DNA from: Pseudomonas sp. MUP55
Lineage (GTDB): Bacteria; Pseudomonadota; Gammaproteobacteria; Pseudomonadales; Pseudomonadaceae
NCBI RefSeq assembly: GCF_034043515.1
Contig: NZ_CP138214.1
Coordinates: 5,884,020 to 5,948,019, forward strand
DNA: 64,000 nucleotides
Reading direction: 5' to 3'
The first letter of the stretch is position 1; each line of letters starts with the position of its first letter. The notes under the pieces were generated by a model that saw only the letters and a program-made list of their open reading frames with translations, had not been told where the DNA came from and ran no database searches. Below are positions 26,109 through 34,743 of this stretch, piece by piece. Both the position numbers and the translations under genes were made by a program.

Positions 26109-26121
26109 GTTACGATATAAC
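26109..26121 (-). promoter_or_regulatory. Degenerate Zur-like box upstream of the SPFH/P-type ATPase operon
   Basis: GTTACGATATAAC matches GTTATA-n-TATAAC at 10 of the 12 specified positions; one arm is perfect and the other has CG for TA. It is 29 bases upstream of the first gene of the operon, a position expected for a repressor site. It is weaker than the boxes at 7679 and 9431. Confidence 0.6.
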
Positions 26122-26168
26122 ACGGGGCGTGAAATTTTTGTTCGCTTTTGGCTACAGCGTTGGTCCCC

Positions 26169-26259
26169 TGTGGGAGGGGGCTTGCCCCCGATAGCGGTGG
26201 GTCAGCCAGCACCTTTATCAACTGACCCTGCGCCATCGAGGGCAAGCCCCCTCCCACAT
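26169..26259. repeat. REP doublet, GTGGGAGGGGGCTTGCCCCC type
   Basis: TGTGGGAGGGGGCTTGCCCC at 26169-26188 and the inverted copy ending CCTCCCACA at 26258. It sits between two divergent operons, in a 309-base spacer that otherwise contains the Zur-like box and no gene. Confidence 0.9.
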
Positions 26260-26389
26260 TGTCTGCCGGCGCTTCCTGAATTGTGACTAACCCCCATAAA
26301 CACGAGACATCACTGGTGCACGCCAGAATTAATCGGCACACTCCAGAACAGTTTTTCGTGGCTCCACGGACAAGGAAGCGTCACCCTTC

Positions 26390-27013
26390 ATGATCTCCAT
26401 CTATCAACTCAAACCGCGCTTTCAAAACCTGCTGCGACCCCTCGTGCAGCGCCTCTATGACAACGGCACCACCGCCAACCAGATCACCGTGCTGGCCGGC
26501 GTGATTTCCGTGCTGGTAGGCCTGCTGATCGCCGGCTTCGCTCAGCACCTGTGGCTGTTTGCGCTGATCCCGCTGTGGATGATCGCGCGCATGGCCCTCA
26601 ATGCCATCGACGGCATGCTCGCGCGGGAATTCGGCCAGCAATCACGTCTGGGCGCCTACCTCAATGAACTGTGCGATGTGATCGCCGACAGCGCGCTGAT
26701 TCTGCCGTTTGCGCTGATCCCCGGCGTGAGTCTGGCGCCCGTACTGTTGGTGACGCTGCTGGCGGTGTTCAGCGAGTACGCCGGCGTGCTGGGGCCGATG
26801 GTGGGTGCATCGCGCCGCTACGACGGGCCGATGGGCAAAAGCGATCGGGCGTTCGTGCTCGGCGTGCTGGCCACCGGCGTGGCGCTGGGCTGGCTCGGTG
26901 CCGGGTGGGTCGACACGGTGATGTGGCTGGTCGCCGCGCTGCTGGCGTACACCCTGGTCAACCGGGTGCGTCAGGGCCTCAAGGAACACTCAGAAACCTC
27001 ACCGATTGCATAA
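26390..27013 (+). CDS. CDP-alcohol phosphatidyltransferase (YnbA-like)
   Basis: The 207-residue membrane enzyme has the catalytic CDP-alcohol motif D-G-x2-A-R-x8-G-x3-D-x3-D as IDGMLAREFGQQSRLGAYLNELCDVIAD (about 66-93) and about six hydrophobic helices. It would swap CMP on CDP-diacylglycerol or a CDP-polyol for an alcohol. It is the first gene of a six-gene lipid operon resembling E. coli ynbABCD, where the physiological product is also unknown. AAGGA lies upstream of the ATG. Confidence 0.85.
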   Translation: MISIYQLKPRFQNLLRPLVQRLYDNGTTANQITVLAGVISVLVGLLIAGFAQHLWLFALIPLWMIARMALNAIDGMLAREFGQQSRLGAYLNELCDVIADSALILPFALIPGVSLAPVLLVTLLAVFSEYAGVLGPMVGASRRYDGPMGKSDRAFVLGVLATGVALGWLGAGWVDTVMWLVAALLAYTLVNRVRQGLKEHSETSPIA

Positions 27014-27024
27014 GGATCCTTGCG

Positions 27025-28773
27025 ATGCGCGAACAGCAACAGCACACCTTCAGCACCCACGACGGTGTCGAGCTTTTTTACCGGCACTGGCCGGCCACGA
27101 CAGGCGCCGGGCCGCGCAAGGCTGTTGTGTTGTTCCACAGAGGTCATGAGCACTCAGGGCGTATCGCACACCTGGTGGATGAGCTGGGTCTGCCCGACTT
27201 TGACTTTTTCGCCTGGGACGCCCGTGGCCACGGCCAATCCCCGGGCGAGCGCGGCGACAGCCCCAGCTTTGCAACCAGCGCCCGCGACGTGCAGACCTTC
27301 CACGACCACATAGGCGCCACCTACGCTATCGCAGAGGACAATATTGCCGTGGTCGCCCAAAGCGTCGGCGCTGTGATCGCGGCCACCTGGGTACATGACT
27401 ACGCACCGAAGATCCGCGCCCTGGTGCTCGCCTCCCCAGCCTTCAAGGTCAAGCTGTACGTGCCTTTCGCCCGCCCGGGCCTGGCACTGATGCGCAGGTT
27501 TCGCGGCAATTTTTTCGTCAACAGCTACGTCAAGGCCAAGTTCCTCAGCCATGACCCGGAGCGCGTGGCGTCCTACGACAGCGATCCGCTGATCACCAAA
27601 GCCATCTCGGTAAATGTGCTGCTGGGCCTGTACGAAGCGGCGGACCGAGTGGTCGCCGACGCCCAGGCGATTCAGGTGCCGACGCAATTGCTGATCTCCG
27701 GCTCCGACTTCGTGGTGCACCGTAAACCCCAGCAGCAGTTCTTTGACCGACTCGGCAGCCTGAAAAAAGAGCTGCATATCCTCCCCGGTTTCTTTCACGA
27801 CACCCTCGGCGAACGTGACCGCGTGGTGGCCGTCAACAGCGCCAGGCGCTTTATCCTGCAGAACTTCGAGCAGCCGCTGGACCGCGCCTCGCTGCTGGAC
27901 GCCGACAAACTGGGCGCCACCTGCGCCGAATCCGAAGCCCTCGCCGCACCGCTGCCGCGCAATTCCCTGCGTGACCTGTATTGGCGGATGACCCGCGCCA
28001 GCATGGGCCTGGGCAAGAACCTGTCGGAGGGGGTGAAACTGGGCTTCGACACCGGTTTCGATTCCGGCAGCACCCTGGATTACGTGTACCGCAATACGCC
28101 CACCGGCAAAGGCGCGCTGGGGCGGATGATCGACACCAACTACCTCAACTCGATTGGCTGGCGCGGTATTCGTCAGCGCAAGCTGAACGTCGAAGAACTG
28201 CTGCGCCTGGCCATGGCCACGTTGCGCGCGGACGAGCGCGAAGTGCGTATCGTGGATATTGCGGCCGGCCATGGCCGTTACATCCTGGAGGCGTTGCAGG
28301 GTGTGTCGCCGCTGCCGGAATCGATCCTGCTGCGCGACTACAGCGACATCAACGTGCGCGACGGTGGTGCCCTGATCCGTGAAAAGGGTCTGGGCGATAT
28401 TGCCCAGTTCGTCAAAGGCGATGCATTTGACCGGGATAACCTGGCAGCGCTGGAGCCGAAACCGACGCTGGCAGTGGTGTCCGGTCTCTATGAATTGTTT
28501 GCCGATAACGCCATGGTCGGCGGTTCGTTGGCGGGCCTGGCCGAAGCGGTGGAGCCCGGCGGTTATCTGGTCTATACCGGCCAACCGTGGCACCCGCAGC
28601 TGGAACTGATCGCCCGCGCCTTGACCAGCCACCGCCAGGGCCAGGCCTGGGTGATGCGTCGGCGCAGCCAGGCGGAAATGGACCAGTTGGTGGAAGCGGC
28701 GGGCTTTCGCAAGATCACCCAGCGTGTGGATGAATGGGGCATTTTCACGGTGTCCCTGGCGCAGAAGATCTGA
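27025..28773 (+). CDS. Bifunctional alpha/beta hydrolase - class I methyltransferase (YnbC-like)
   Basis: This 582-residue protein has two domains. Residues 1-290 form an alpha/beta hydrolase: VVLFHRGHEHSGR, WDARGHGQSPG, the nucleophile elbow VAQSVGAVIA with the serine, and the late His in GFFHDTLGE. Residues about 340-582 form a SAM-dependent methyltransferase, with VDIAAGHGRYILEAL as the SAM-binding loop. E. coli YnbC has the same size and arrangement. It begins 11 bases after the CDP-alcohol transferase gene. A role in trimming and methylating a lipid head group is an inference. Confidence 0.87.
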   Translation: MREQQQHTFSTHDGVELFYRHWPATTGAGPRKAVVLFHRGHEHSGRIAHLVDELGLPDFDFFAWDARGHGQSPGERGDSPSFATSARDVQTFHDHIGATYAIAEDNIAVVAQSVGAVIAATWVHDYAPKIRALVLASPAFKVKLYVPFARPGLALMRRFRGNFFVNSYVKAKFLSHDPERVASYDSDPLITKAISVNVLLGLYEAADRVVADAQAIQVPTQLLISGSDFVVHRKPQQQFFDRLGSLKKELHILPGFFHDTLGERDRVVAVNSARRFILQNFEQPLDRASLLDADKLGATCAESEALAAPLPRNSLRDLYWRMTRASMGLGKNLSEGVKLGFDTGFDSGSTLDYVYRNTPTGKGALGRMIDTNYLNSIGWRGIRQRKLNVEELLRLAMATLRADEREVRIVDIAAGHGRYILEALQGVSPLPESILLRDYSDINVRDGGALIREKGLGDIAQFVKGDAFDRDNLAALEPKPTLAVVSGLYELFADNAMVGGSLAGLAEAVEPGGYLVYTGQPWHPQLELIARALTSHRQGQAWVMRRRSQAEMDQLVEAAGFRKITQRVDEWGIFTVSLAQKI

Positions 28774-28775
28774 GC

Positions 28776-30074
28776 ATGCGCGAACCCGGCCTGTTCAAAC
28801 CCGCGCTGCTGTGGCTGCTGCTGTTGGCGCCGCTGTTTTTCAGCACCTACGGCCTCGCCACCTGGGTGACCAACCAGCGCAGCGATGTGGGCACGCTGGC
28901 GTTCGGCTGGGAAACCCATATGCCGTTCTGGGCCTGGACCATCGTGCCCTATTGGTCCATCGACCTGCTCTACGGCTTTTCCCTGTTGCTGCCGAGCACC
29001 CGCCACGAACTCAAGCAACACGCCCTGCGCCTGCTGACGGCCCAAGTGATTGCCGTCAGTTGCTTCCTGATCTGGCCGCTGCGCTTCACCTTCGAACGGC
29101 CGGAGCTGGATGGTGTGTTCGGCTGGTTGTTCGCCGTGCTGGCCGGCTTCGACAAGCCGTTCAACCAGGCGCCTTCCCTGCATATCGCGCTGCTGGTGAT
29201 CCTGTGGGTCATGTACCAGCGCCATACCCAGGGCTTCTGGCGCTGGGTGGTACACGGCTGGTTTGCGCTGATCGGTGTTTCGGTACTCACCACTTATCAA
29301 CATCACTTTGTCGACTTACCCACAGGCGCCCTCGCAGGTTGGTTGTGTGTGTGGCTGTGGCCGGTGGAACATGCCAGCCCGCTGCTCAGTGCGCGACTGA
29401 CGCGGGACCGCAAACGCGGCTGGCTGGGCGCACGCTACGGCCTTGGCGCGCTGGCGTTGGTGTTGCTGGCGCTGACTCTGGGCGGCTGGGGGTTATGGCT
29501 GCTATGGCCGGCGGTGTCCCTCGCGCTGGTAGCAGCCAATTACTGGCTGCTTGGCGCCGAGGGCTTTCAGAAACGCGACGATGGCCAGCTGACGCCGGCA
29601 GCGCGCTGGCTGTATGCACCCTACCTGGCCGCCGCCTGGATCAATTCGCGGCTGTGGACGCGGCGCCATCCACAGCCCGACCTGATTGTGGATAACGTCT
29701 GGCTAGGGCGAATTCCTGCGCAGGGCGAGCAGCAGCCTTTCAAGGCCATCGTCGACCTCTGCGCCGAATTACCGATTCATCCACAGGGCCGTGCCTATCA
29801 GTGCATGCCGGTGCTGGACTTGATTGCGCCAACCGCCGCCGAATGCCGACAAGCCGCCGAAGCCATCGAACGCTTGCGCTCGAATGGCCCGCTGCTGGTG
29901 TGCTGCGCCCTGGGCTACTCGCGCAGCGCCACGGCGATTGCGGCCTGGCTGTTGCACACTGGGCGCGCGACGACGGTGGATCAGGCGCTGGCTATTATTC
30001 GTACAGCGCGGGCCCGTGTGGTCCTGCATCCCGCACACCGTATAGCTTTGGAGGGTTTGCCCCATGCCCGCTGA
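28776..30074 (+). CDS. PAP2-like membrane domain fused to a dual-specificity phosphatase (YnbD-like)
   Basis: The 432-residue protein has an N-terminal membrane domain of several helices with PAP2-like features, including PSLHIALLVILW (about 130) and HHFVDLPTGALAGW (about 178). It is followed by a cytosolic dual-specificity phosphatase at about 290-432. The catalytic C-x5-R loop is LVCCALGYSRSATAIAAWLL. It probably dephosphorylates a lipid phosphate such as phosphatidylglycerophosphate. The start is 2 bases after the upstream stop, and the end overlaps the next gene by 11 bases. Confidence 0.86.
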   Translation: MREPGLFKPALLWLLLLAPLFFSTYGLATWVTNQRSDVGTLAFGWETHMPFWAWTIVPYWSIDLLYGFSLLLPSTRHELKQHALRLLTAQVIAVSCFLIWPLRFTFERPELDGVFGWLFAVLAGFDKPFNQAPSLHIALLVILWVMYQRHTQGFWRWVVHGWFALIGVSVLTTYQHHFVDLPTGALAGWLCVWLWPVEHASPLLSARLTRDRKRGWLGARYGLGALALVLLALTLGGWGLWLLWPAVSLALVAANYWLLGAEGFQKRDDGQLTPAARWLYAPYLAAAWINSRLWTRRHPQPDLIVDNVWLGRIPAQGEQQPFKAIVDLCAELPIHPQGRAYQCMPVLDLIAPTAAECRQAAEAIERLRSNGPLLVCCALGYSRSATAIAAWLLHTGRATTVDQALAIIRTARARVVLHPAHRIALEGLPHAR

Positions 30075-30507
30075 TATGGAACTGCAAGTGGTCGCCAGCC
30101 TGCTGCGCCGTGGACGTTCCCTGGACCAGTTATCCACAGGGCTGACACTAGTGGGTGTGCTGTTCGGTCTTATCCAGTTGTTGATGCCGAGTGTTTCAAT
30201 CATCTGCCTGTTGCTTGCCTTGTGGATGATCATCCTCGGGCTTTTGCAGAAATACTGGGCGCTGCGTGTTGCGTTCGACGCCGACTTGTTCGCCCTGCTG
30301 GCCCGCGACACCGGCCGCACGGCCGACCTCGACCAAGCCCTGCAAACCCTTGGCCTGCAATCGGCCAAGCGCGCCGGCAGGCAGTGGACCGAACGCCGTC
30401 GTGGTGCACTTAAACTGCTGCGCAAGCAAGCCTGGTTGCTCGGCGCCCAAGCGCTGCTGACCCTGGGCGTGATCCTTGCCAGCCCTTGGCTACCTTTCGC
30501 CGGATAA
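30064..30507 (+). CDS. Unrecognised two-helix membrane protein in the lipid operon
   Basis: I do not recognise a family for this 147-residue protein. It has a hydrophobic hairpin at about 26-62 (LTLVGVLFGLIQLLM and IICLLLALWMIILGLL), a helical cytosolic middle rich in Leu, Ala and Arg (LARDTGRTADLDQALQTLGL), and a C-terminal hydrophobic segment (about 125-143). GGAGGG lies 8 bases before the ATG. It overlaps the phosphatase gene by 11 bases and precedes an acyltransferase gene by 9, so it is part of the same transcript. It may be an accessory subunit of one of the lipid enzymes. Confidence 0.72.
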   Translation: MPADMELQVVASLLRRGRSLDQLSTGLTLVGVLFGLIQLLMPSVSIICLLLALWMIILGLLQKYWALRVAFDADLFALLARDTGRTADLDQALQTLGLQSAKRAGRQWTERRRGALKLLRKQAWLLGAQALLTLGVILASPWLPFAG

Positions 30508-30516
30508 GGAATTCCC

Positions 30517-31137
30517 ATGTTCGAACCCGTGGTCGCCACGCTGATTACCTCCATGGCCCGCACCGTCACCGGCGCCCGCAGCCTGTGGCTGGGTTGCGCT
30601 CCCGTGCCGGTGCAACGCATCTACTTCGCCAATCACAGCAGCCACGGCGACTTTGTGCTGGTGTGGGCCTCATTGCCGCAGAACCTGCGCAAATTCACTC
30701 GCCCCGTGGCCGGCAGCGATTACTGGAACAAGAGCGCACTGCGCCGCTACATCATCAATCGCGTGTTCAACGGCGTGCTGATTGACCGTGAGCGCAAGGA
30801 GCCTGTGGATAACCCCCTGCAGCCGATGCTGGCCGCGCTGGAAGGCGGCGACTCGCTGATCATCTTTCCCGAAGGGACGCGCAATCTGGAGGATGGCTTG
30901 CTGCCGTTCAAAAGCGGCCTGTACCACTTGGCAAAAAGTTACCCACAGGCCGAGCTGATCCCGGTGTGGATAGCCAACCTCAACCGTGTCATGCCCAAAG
31001 GCCGCGTCCTGCCATTGCCTTTGTTATGCACCACCAGCTTCGGCGCTCCACTGCACCTGGAAGAAGGCGAAGACAAAACCGCGTTCCTTGCCCGCACCCG
31101 CGACGCCCTGCTCGCCCTCGCCCCGGAGCATTCCTGA
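30517..31137 (+). CDS. 1-acyl-glycerol-3-phosphate acyltransferase family protein (PlsC-like)
   Basis: The 206-residue acyltransferase has the HX4D catalytic motif as ANHSSHGDF (about 36-44) and the FPEGTRN substrate motif (about 117). It would transfer an acyl chain onto a lysophospholipid or similar lipid. No clear membrane helix is visible beyond the N-terminal amphipathic part. It sits just upstream of the CdsA-like gene, which uses the product of a PlsC reaction, phosphatidic acid. Confidence 0.87.
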   Translation: MFEPVVATLITSMARTVTGARSLWLGCAPVPVQRIYFANHSSHGDFVLVWASLPQNLRKFTRPVAGSDYWNKSALRRYIINRVFNGVLIDRERKEPVDNPLQPMLAALEGGDSLIIFPEGTRNLEDGLLPFKSGLYHLAKSYPQAELIPVWIANLNRVMPKGRVLPLPLLCTTSFGAPLHLEEGEDKTAFLARTRDALLALAPEHS

Positions 31138-31138
31138 G

Positions 31139-32071
31139 ATGGATAGCCAAACCTTGATGTTATTCGGCGGGATCGGCGCGATTCTGGTGACCGCCTCACT
31201 GATCGGCCTGATCCTAAAGCTGCGAACCCGTGGCACACCCAATGCAGTGATCGACAACCTCAACGCCCGCATCAACGCCTGGTGGGTGATGGTGGTGGTG
31301 ATCGGTATCGCCTTCTGGCTTGGCACCGGCGCGGTGATCCTGCTGTTCTATGCCGTGTCGTTCTATGCCTTGCGCGAATTCCTCACCCTCACGCCGACCC
31401 GGCGCAGCGACTACCCGGCCCTGGTAGCAGCGTTCTACCTTGCCCTGCCTCTGCAGTACGTGCTGATCTACGCCGACTGGTACGGGCTGTTCTCGATCTT
31501 CATCCCGGTCTACGTGTTCCTGCTGCTGCCGATACTCGCCTCGCTGGGCGGCGACAGCACCCACTTCCTGGAGCGCGCATCGAAGGTGCAATGGGGGCTG
31601 ATGATCGCGGTGTTCTGCGTGTCGTTCGTCCCGGCGCTACTGACCCTGGACATCCCGGGCTATGAGGGCCGCAACCTGCTGCTGATCGCCTACCTGGTGA
31701 TCGTGGTGCAGCTGTCGGACGTGCTGCAGTACGTGTGCGGCAAGCTGTTCGGCAAACACAAGATCGCGCCCAACCTCTCGCCGTCCAAAACCGTGGAAGG
31801 TTTTGTCGGCGGGATCCTGTTGTCGTCCCTGATCGGTGCAGCGTTGTGGTGGACCACACCGTTCAACCCCTGGCAGTCGTTCTTGATCGCGCTGTTGATC
31901 AACCTGCTGGGGTTTGCCGGTGGCATCGTGATGTCGGCGATCAAGCGCGATCGCGGCGTAAAGGACTGGGGGCATATGATCGAAGGCCACGGCGGCATGC
32001 TGGATCGACTGGATTCAGTGTGCTTCGCGGCACCGATCTTCTTCCACCTCGTGCGTTACTGGTGGACCTGA
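31139..32071 (+). CDS. Phosphatidate cytidylyltransferase (CdsA/YnbB-like)
   Basis: The 310-residue membrane protein has about eight helices and the CTP-transferase signature SDVLQYVCGKLFGKHKIAPNLSPSKTVEGFVGG (about 198-230), ending in SAIKRDRGVKDWGHMIEGHGGMLDRLDS. It converts phosphatidic acid and CTP to CDP-diacylglycerol, the donor for the first gene of this operon. The ATG follows the upstream stop by 1 base. The operon therefore codes for acylation, CDP activation, head-group transfer, hydrolysis/methylation and dephosphorylation: a whole side branch of phospholipid synthesis parallel to the housekeeping one. Confidence 0.88.
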   Translation: MDSQTLMLFGGIGAILVTASLIGLILKLRTRGTPNAVIDNLNARINAWWVMVVVIGIAFWLGTGAVILLFYAVSFYALREFLTLTPTRRSDYPALVAAFYLALPLQYVLIYADWYGLFSIFIPVYVFLLLPILASLGGDSTHFLERASKVQWGLMIAVFCVSFVPALLTLDIPGYEGRNLLLIAYLVIVVQLSDVLQYVCGKLFGKHKIAPNLSPSKTVEGFVGGILLSSLIGAALWWTTPFNPWQSFLIALLINLLGFAGGIVMSAIKRDRGVKDWGHMIEGHGGMLDRLDSVCFAAPIFFHLVRYWWT

Positions 32072-32103
32072 GTCCCAGCCCTCAAGCCCAACAAAGAACA
32101 AAA

Positions 32104-32193
32104 TGTGGGAGGGGGCTTGCCCCCGATGGCAGAGTGTCAGTCACCGGATGGGTTGGCTGATACACCGCTATCGGGGGCAAGCCCCCTCCCACC
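32104..32193. repeat. REP doublet, GTGGGAGGGGGCTTGCCCCC type
   Basis: TGTGGGAGGGGGCTTGCCCC from 32104 and its inverted copy ending CCCTCCCACC at 32193, just after the lipid operon. The rest of the 286-base spacer to the next gene shows no ORF. Confidence 0.9.
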
Positions 32194-32357
32194 TTGGTTT
32201 TGTGGTGCCTTCAAGTTTAGGCAAGTCGGAAAACCGCTGCTTCTTGATCACCTAATCACTTGAAACACAGTTCATAAACCGTGCTTTCACGCTTGGCCTA
32301 TTGCGGCTGGGTTCGGTTGATCTCAGGATTCAGCCAGCCCCCTCATGGAGTCGAATC

Positions 32358-33242
32358 ATGTTCGCTGGTTTCCAGAAACAACAGCGCCAGGTCAATGGCC
32401 TGAACATCAGCTACCGCATCGGTGGCACCGGTCCGGCGCTGTTGCTTTTGCACGGCCACCCTCAGACCCACGTCATCTGGCACAAGGTCGCCGAACGGTT
32501 GGCTGCTGAATTTACCGTGGTCGCCGCTGACTTGCGTGGCTATGGCGATAGCGGCAGGCCGGTTGCCGATGCGCAGCATTCAAATTATTCAAAGCGTGAG
32601 ATGGCGCTCGATAGTGTTGAGTTGATGAAGTCGCTGGGCTTTGAGCAGTTCAGCGTGCTTGCCCATGATCGCGGGGCGAGAGTGGCGCACCGCCTGGCCC
32701 TCGACCATCCCCGCGCGGTCAAGCAAATCGTGCTGCTGGATATCGCCCCTACCCTGTCGATGTATACACAAACGAACGAAGCCTTCGCCCGTGCCTACTG
32801 GCACTGGTTTTTCCTCATCCGGCCGGCGCCGTTGCCGGAGAGCCTTATCGAGGCCAACCCCGAGCTCTATCTGCGCAGTGTGATGGGCAGCCGCAGCGCT
32901 GGCCTGCAGCCCTTCACCGCAGAAGCATTCGGCGAGTACCTGCGATGCCTGCAACTGCCCGGCAGCGCACGGGGCATTTGCGAGGATTACCGCGCCTCGG
33001 CCGGTATCGATCTGGAACATGATCGCGTGGATATCAACGCCGGCAATCAGCTAACGCAGCCGCTGTTGGTGCTATGGGGCGCCGAAGGCACCGTGGGGCG
33101 CTGTTTCGATCCATTAACGGAATGGCAGCAGGTAGCGACTGATGTACGCGGCAAAGCCTTACCTTGCGGCCATTACATCGCTGAGCAAGTGCCAGAACTA
33201 TTGCTTGAAGAAGTGCTGAGCTTTTTCGCAAGACCGATGTAG
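32358..33242 (+). CDS. Alpha/beta hydrolase, haloacetate-dehalogenase-like
   Basis: The 294-residue enzyme shows the haloacetate/fluoroacetate dehalogenase layout: LLLHGHPQTHVIW (oxyanion region), DLRGYGDSGRP, the nucleophile Asp in LAHDRGARVAHRLALDHP (about 103-120) followed by Arg residues, and a late catalytic His in LPCGHYIAEQVPELL. Having an Asp nucleophile instead of Ser, within HDRGAR, separates this group from esterases. It may act on a haloacid or on another activated carboxylate. It precedes dctA by 87 bases on the same strand, so a link to uptake of small carboxylates is possible. Confidence 0.83.
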   Translation: MFAGFQKQQRQVNGLNISYRIGGTGPALLLLHGHPQTHVIWHKVAERLAAEFTVVAADLRGYGDSGRPVADAQHSNYSKREMALDSVELMKSLGFEQFSVLAHDRGARVAHRLALDHPRAVKQIVLLDIAPTLSMYTQTNEAFARAYWHWFFLIRPAPLPESLIEANPELYLRSVMGSRSAGLQPFTAEAFGEYLRCLQLPGSARGICEDYRASAGIDLEHDRVDINAGNQLTQPLLVLWGAEGTVGRCFDPLTEWQQVATDVRGKALPCGHYIAEQVPELLLEEVLSFFARPM

Positions 33243-33329
33243 CCAAGCCACTGGAAAAACCGCCTCGCAGGCACAGCCAGTGCCTTCGAGCGCTTTTGCT
33301 CGCCCGAAAAAAGCCTGGAGATAATAACA

Positions 33330-34634
33330 ATGACAATAAGAAAACTGCTGGGAACGCTCTATGTACAGGTGATTATCGCCATCGCCCTGGGCATTGCCGT
33401 TGGTCATTACTGGCCCCAGGTGGGGGTCGACCTCAAACCCCTGGGTGACGGTTTTATCAAACTCATCAAAATGATCATCGGCCCGATCATTTTTTGTACG
33501 GTGGTATCGGGTATCACCAGCATGCACGACGTCAAGCAGGTGGGTCGCGTCGGCGGCAAGGCGCTGCTGTATTTTGAGGTGGTGTCCACCGTAGCGTTGA
33601 TGATCGGGCTGCTCGCTGCGCATCTGATACGCCCTGGCGCGGGGTTCAATATCGATGTAAACAGCCTCGACAGCTCGGCGATTGCCGGCTTTGTGGGGCA
33701 GGCCGAACATGGCGAAGGCATTGTCGGCTTTTTACTTCATGTGATCCCTACGACCTTCTTCAACGCCTTTGCGCAGGGCGAAATACTGCCGGTACTGTTC
33801 GTTTCGATCCTCTTCGGTGTGGCGTTGGTCATTGTTGGCGAGAAAGCGCGTCCGCTGGTGAACGTGATTCACCAGGCCAGTGAGGTGTTCTTTCGTATTG
33901 TCGGCATGATCAGTCGCGTTGCGCCCATTGGTGCCTTCGGCGCTATTGCGTTCACCATCGGCAAATACGGGTTGGGCGCACTGCTGCCGCTGCTGAAACT
34001 GGTGGGCACTTTTTACATCGCAGGCCTGTTCTTTGTGGTGGTTGTACTGGGCAGCATCGCTCGCTGTGCCGGGGTAAATATCTTCAAGCTGCTGGGCTAC
34101 ATCAAGGCTGAACTACTGATCGTGCTGGGCACCAGTTCCTCGGAATCGGCGCTGCCGCAGATCATTCAGAAACTGGAAAGCCTGGGCGCTTCCAAGGGCG
34201 TCGTGGGCATCGTGGTGCCCACCGGGTATACGTTCAACCTGGACGGCACCAACATTTACATGACGCTCGCCGTGCTGTTTCTGGCTCAGGCCACCAACAC
34301 CGATTTGAGCCTGGAGCAGCAGCTCACCTTGTTGGCGGTGGCGATGCTGACGTCCAAAGGCGCAGGGGCGGTGGTCGGTGCGGGCTTCGTAGCGCTAGCT
34401 GCCAGCCTGGCCGTAGTGCCTACCGTGCCAGTGGCTGCCATGGTGCTGATTCTGGGCGTTGACCGCTTCATGGCTGAGTGCCGCTCACTGACCAACATCA
34501 TTGGCAACGCGGTAGCGGCGCTGGTGATCGCCGCTTGGGAAGGAGAACTGGACCGGCGCCTGCTCGCGCCAGTGGCGACAAAGCGCAGCGTGCCCGCTGC
34601 GCTGAATCAGCCGGAGCACGCCGCCGCCGACTAA
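33330..34634 (+). CDS. dctA: C4-dicarboxylate:cation symporter DctA
   Basis: The 434-residue inner-membrane symporter (DAACS family) takes up succinate, fumarate and malate with protons or Na+. It starts [29 protein letters not shown] and has family motifs in order: [17 protein letters not shown], the hairpin region [14 protein letters not shown] (about 270), [29 protein letters not shown], and the substrate-contacting [16 protein letters not shown] (about 375-391). GGAGATAAT lies before the ATG. The genome probably has other DctA copies, and this one lies beside a LysR regulator and a hydro-lyase pair. Confidence 0.9.
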   Translation: MTIRKLLGTLYVQVIIAIALGIAVGHYWPQVGVDLKPLGDGFIKLIKMIIGPIIFCTVVSGITSMHDVKQVGRVGGKALLYFEVVSTVALMIGLLAAHLIRPGAGFNIDVNSLDSSAIAGFVGQAEHGEGIVGFLLHVIPTTFFNAFAQGEILPVLFVSILFGVALVIVGEKARPLVNVIHQASEVFFRIVGMISRVAPIGAFGAIAFTIGKYGLGALLPLLKLVGTFYIAGLFFVVVVLGSIARCAGVNIFKLLGYIKAELLIVLGTSSSESALPQIIQKLESLGASKGVVGIVVPTGYTFNLDGTNIYMTLAVLFLAQATNTDLSLEQQLTLLAVAMLTSKGAGAVVGAGFVALAASLAVVPTVPVAAMVLILGVDRFMAECRSLTNIIGNAVAALVIAAWEGELDRRLLAPVATKRSVPAALNQPEHAAAD

Positions 34635-34743
34635 GCGCATGAGTGGGCGCATGAATGGGCGCAACAACCGTCCTTCCAGGCGATGTTATCCTCGCGGCTC
34701 ACGCCGCCACGTAGCTCTTTTGATGATCTACAAGAAAGACTCC

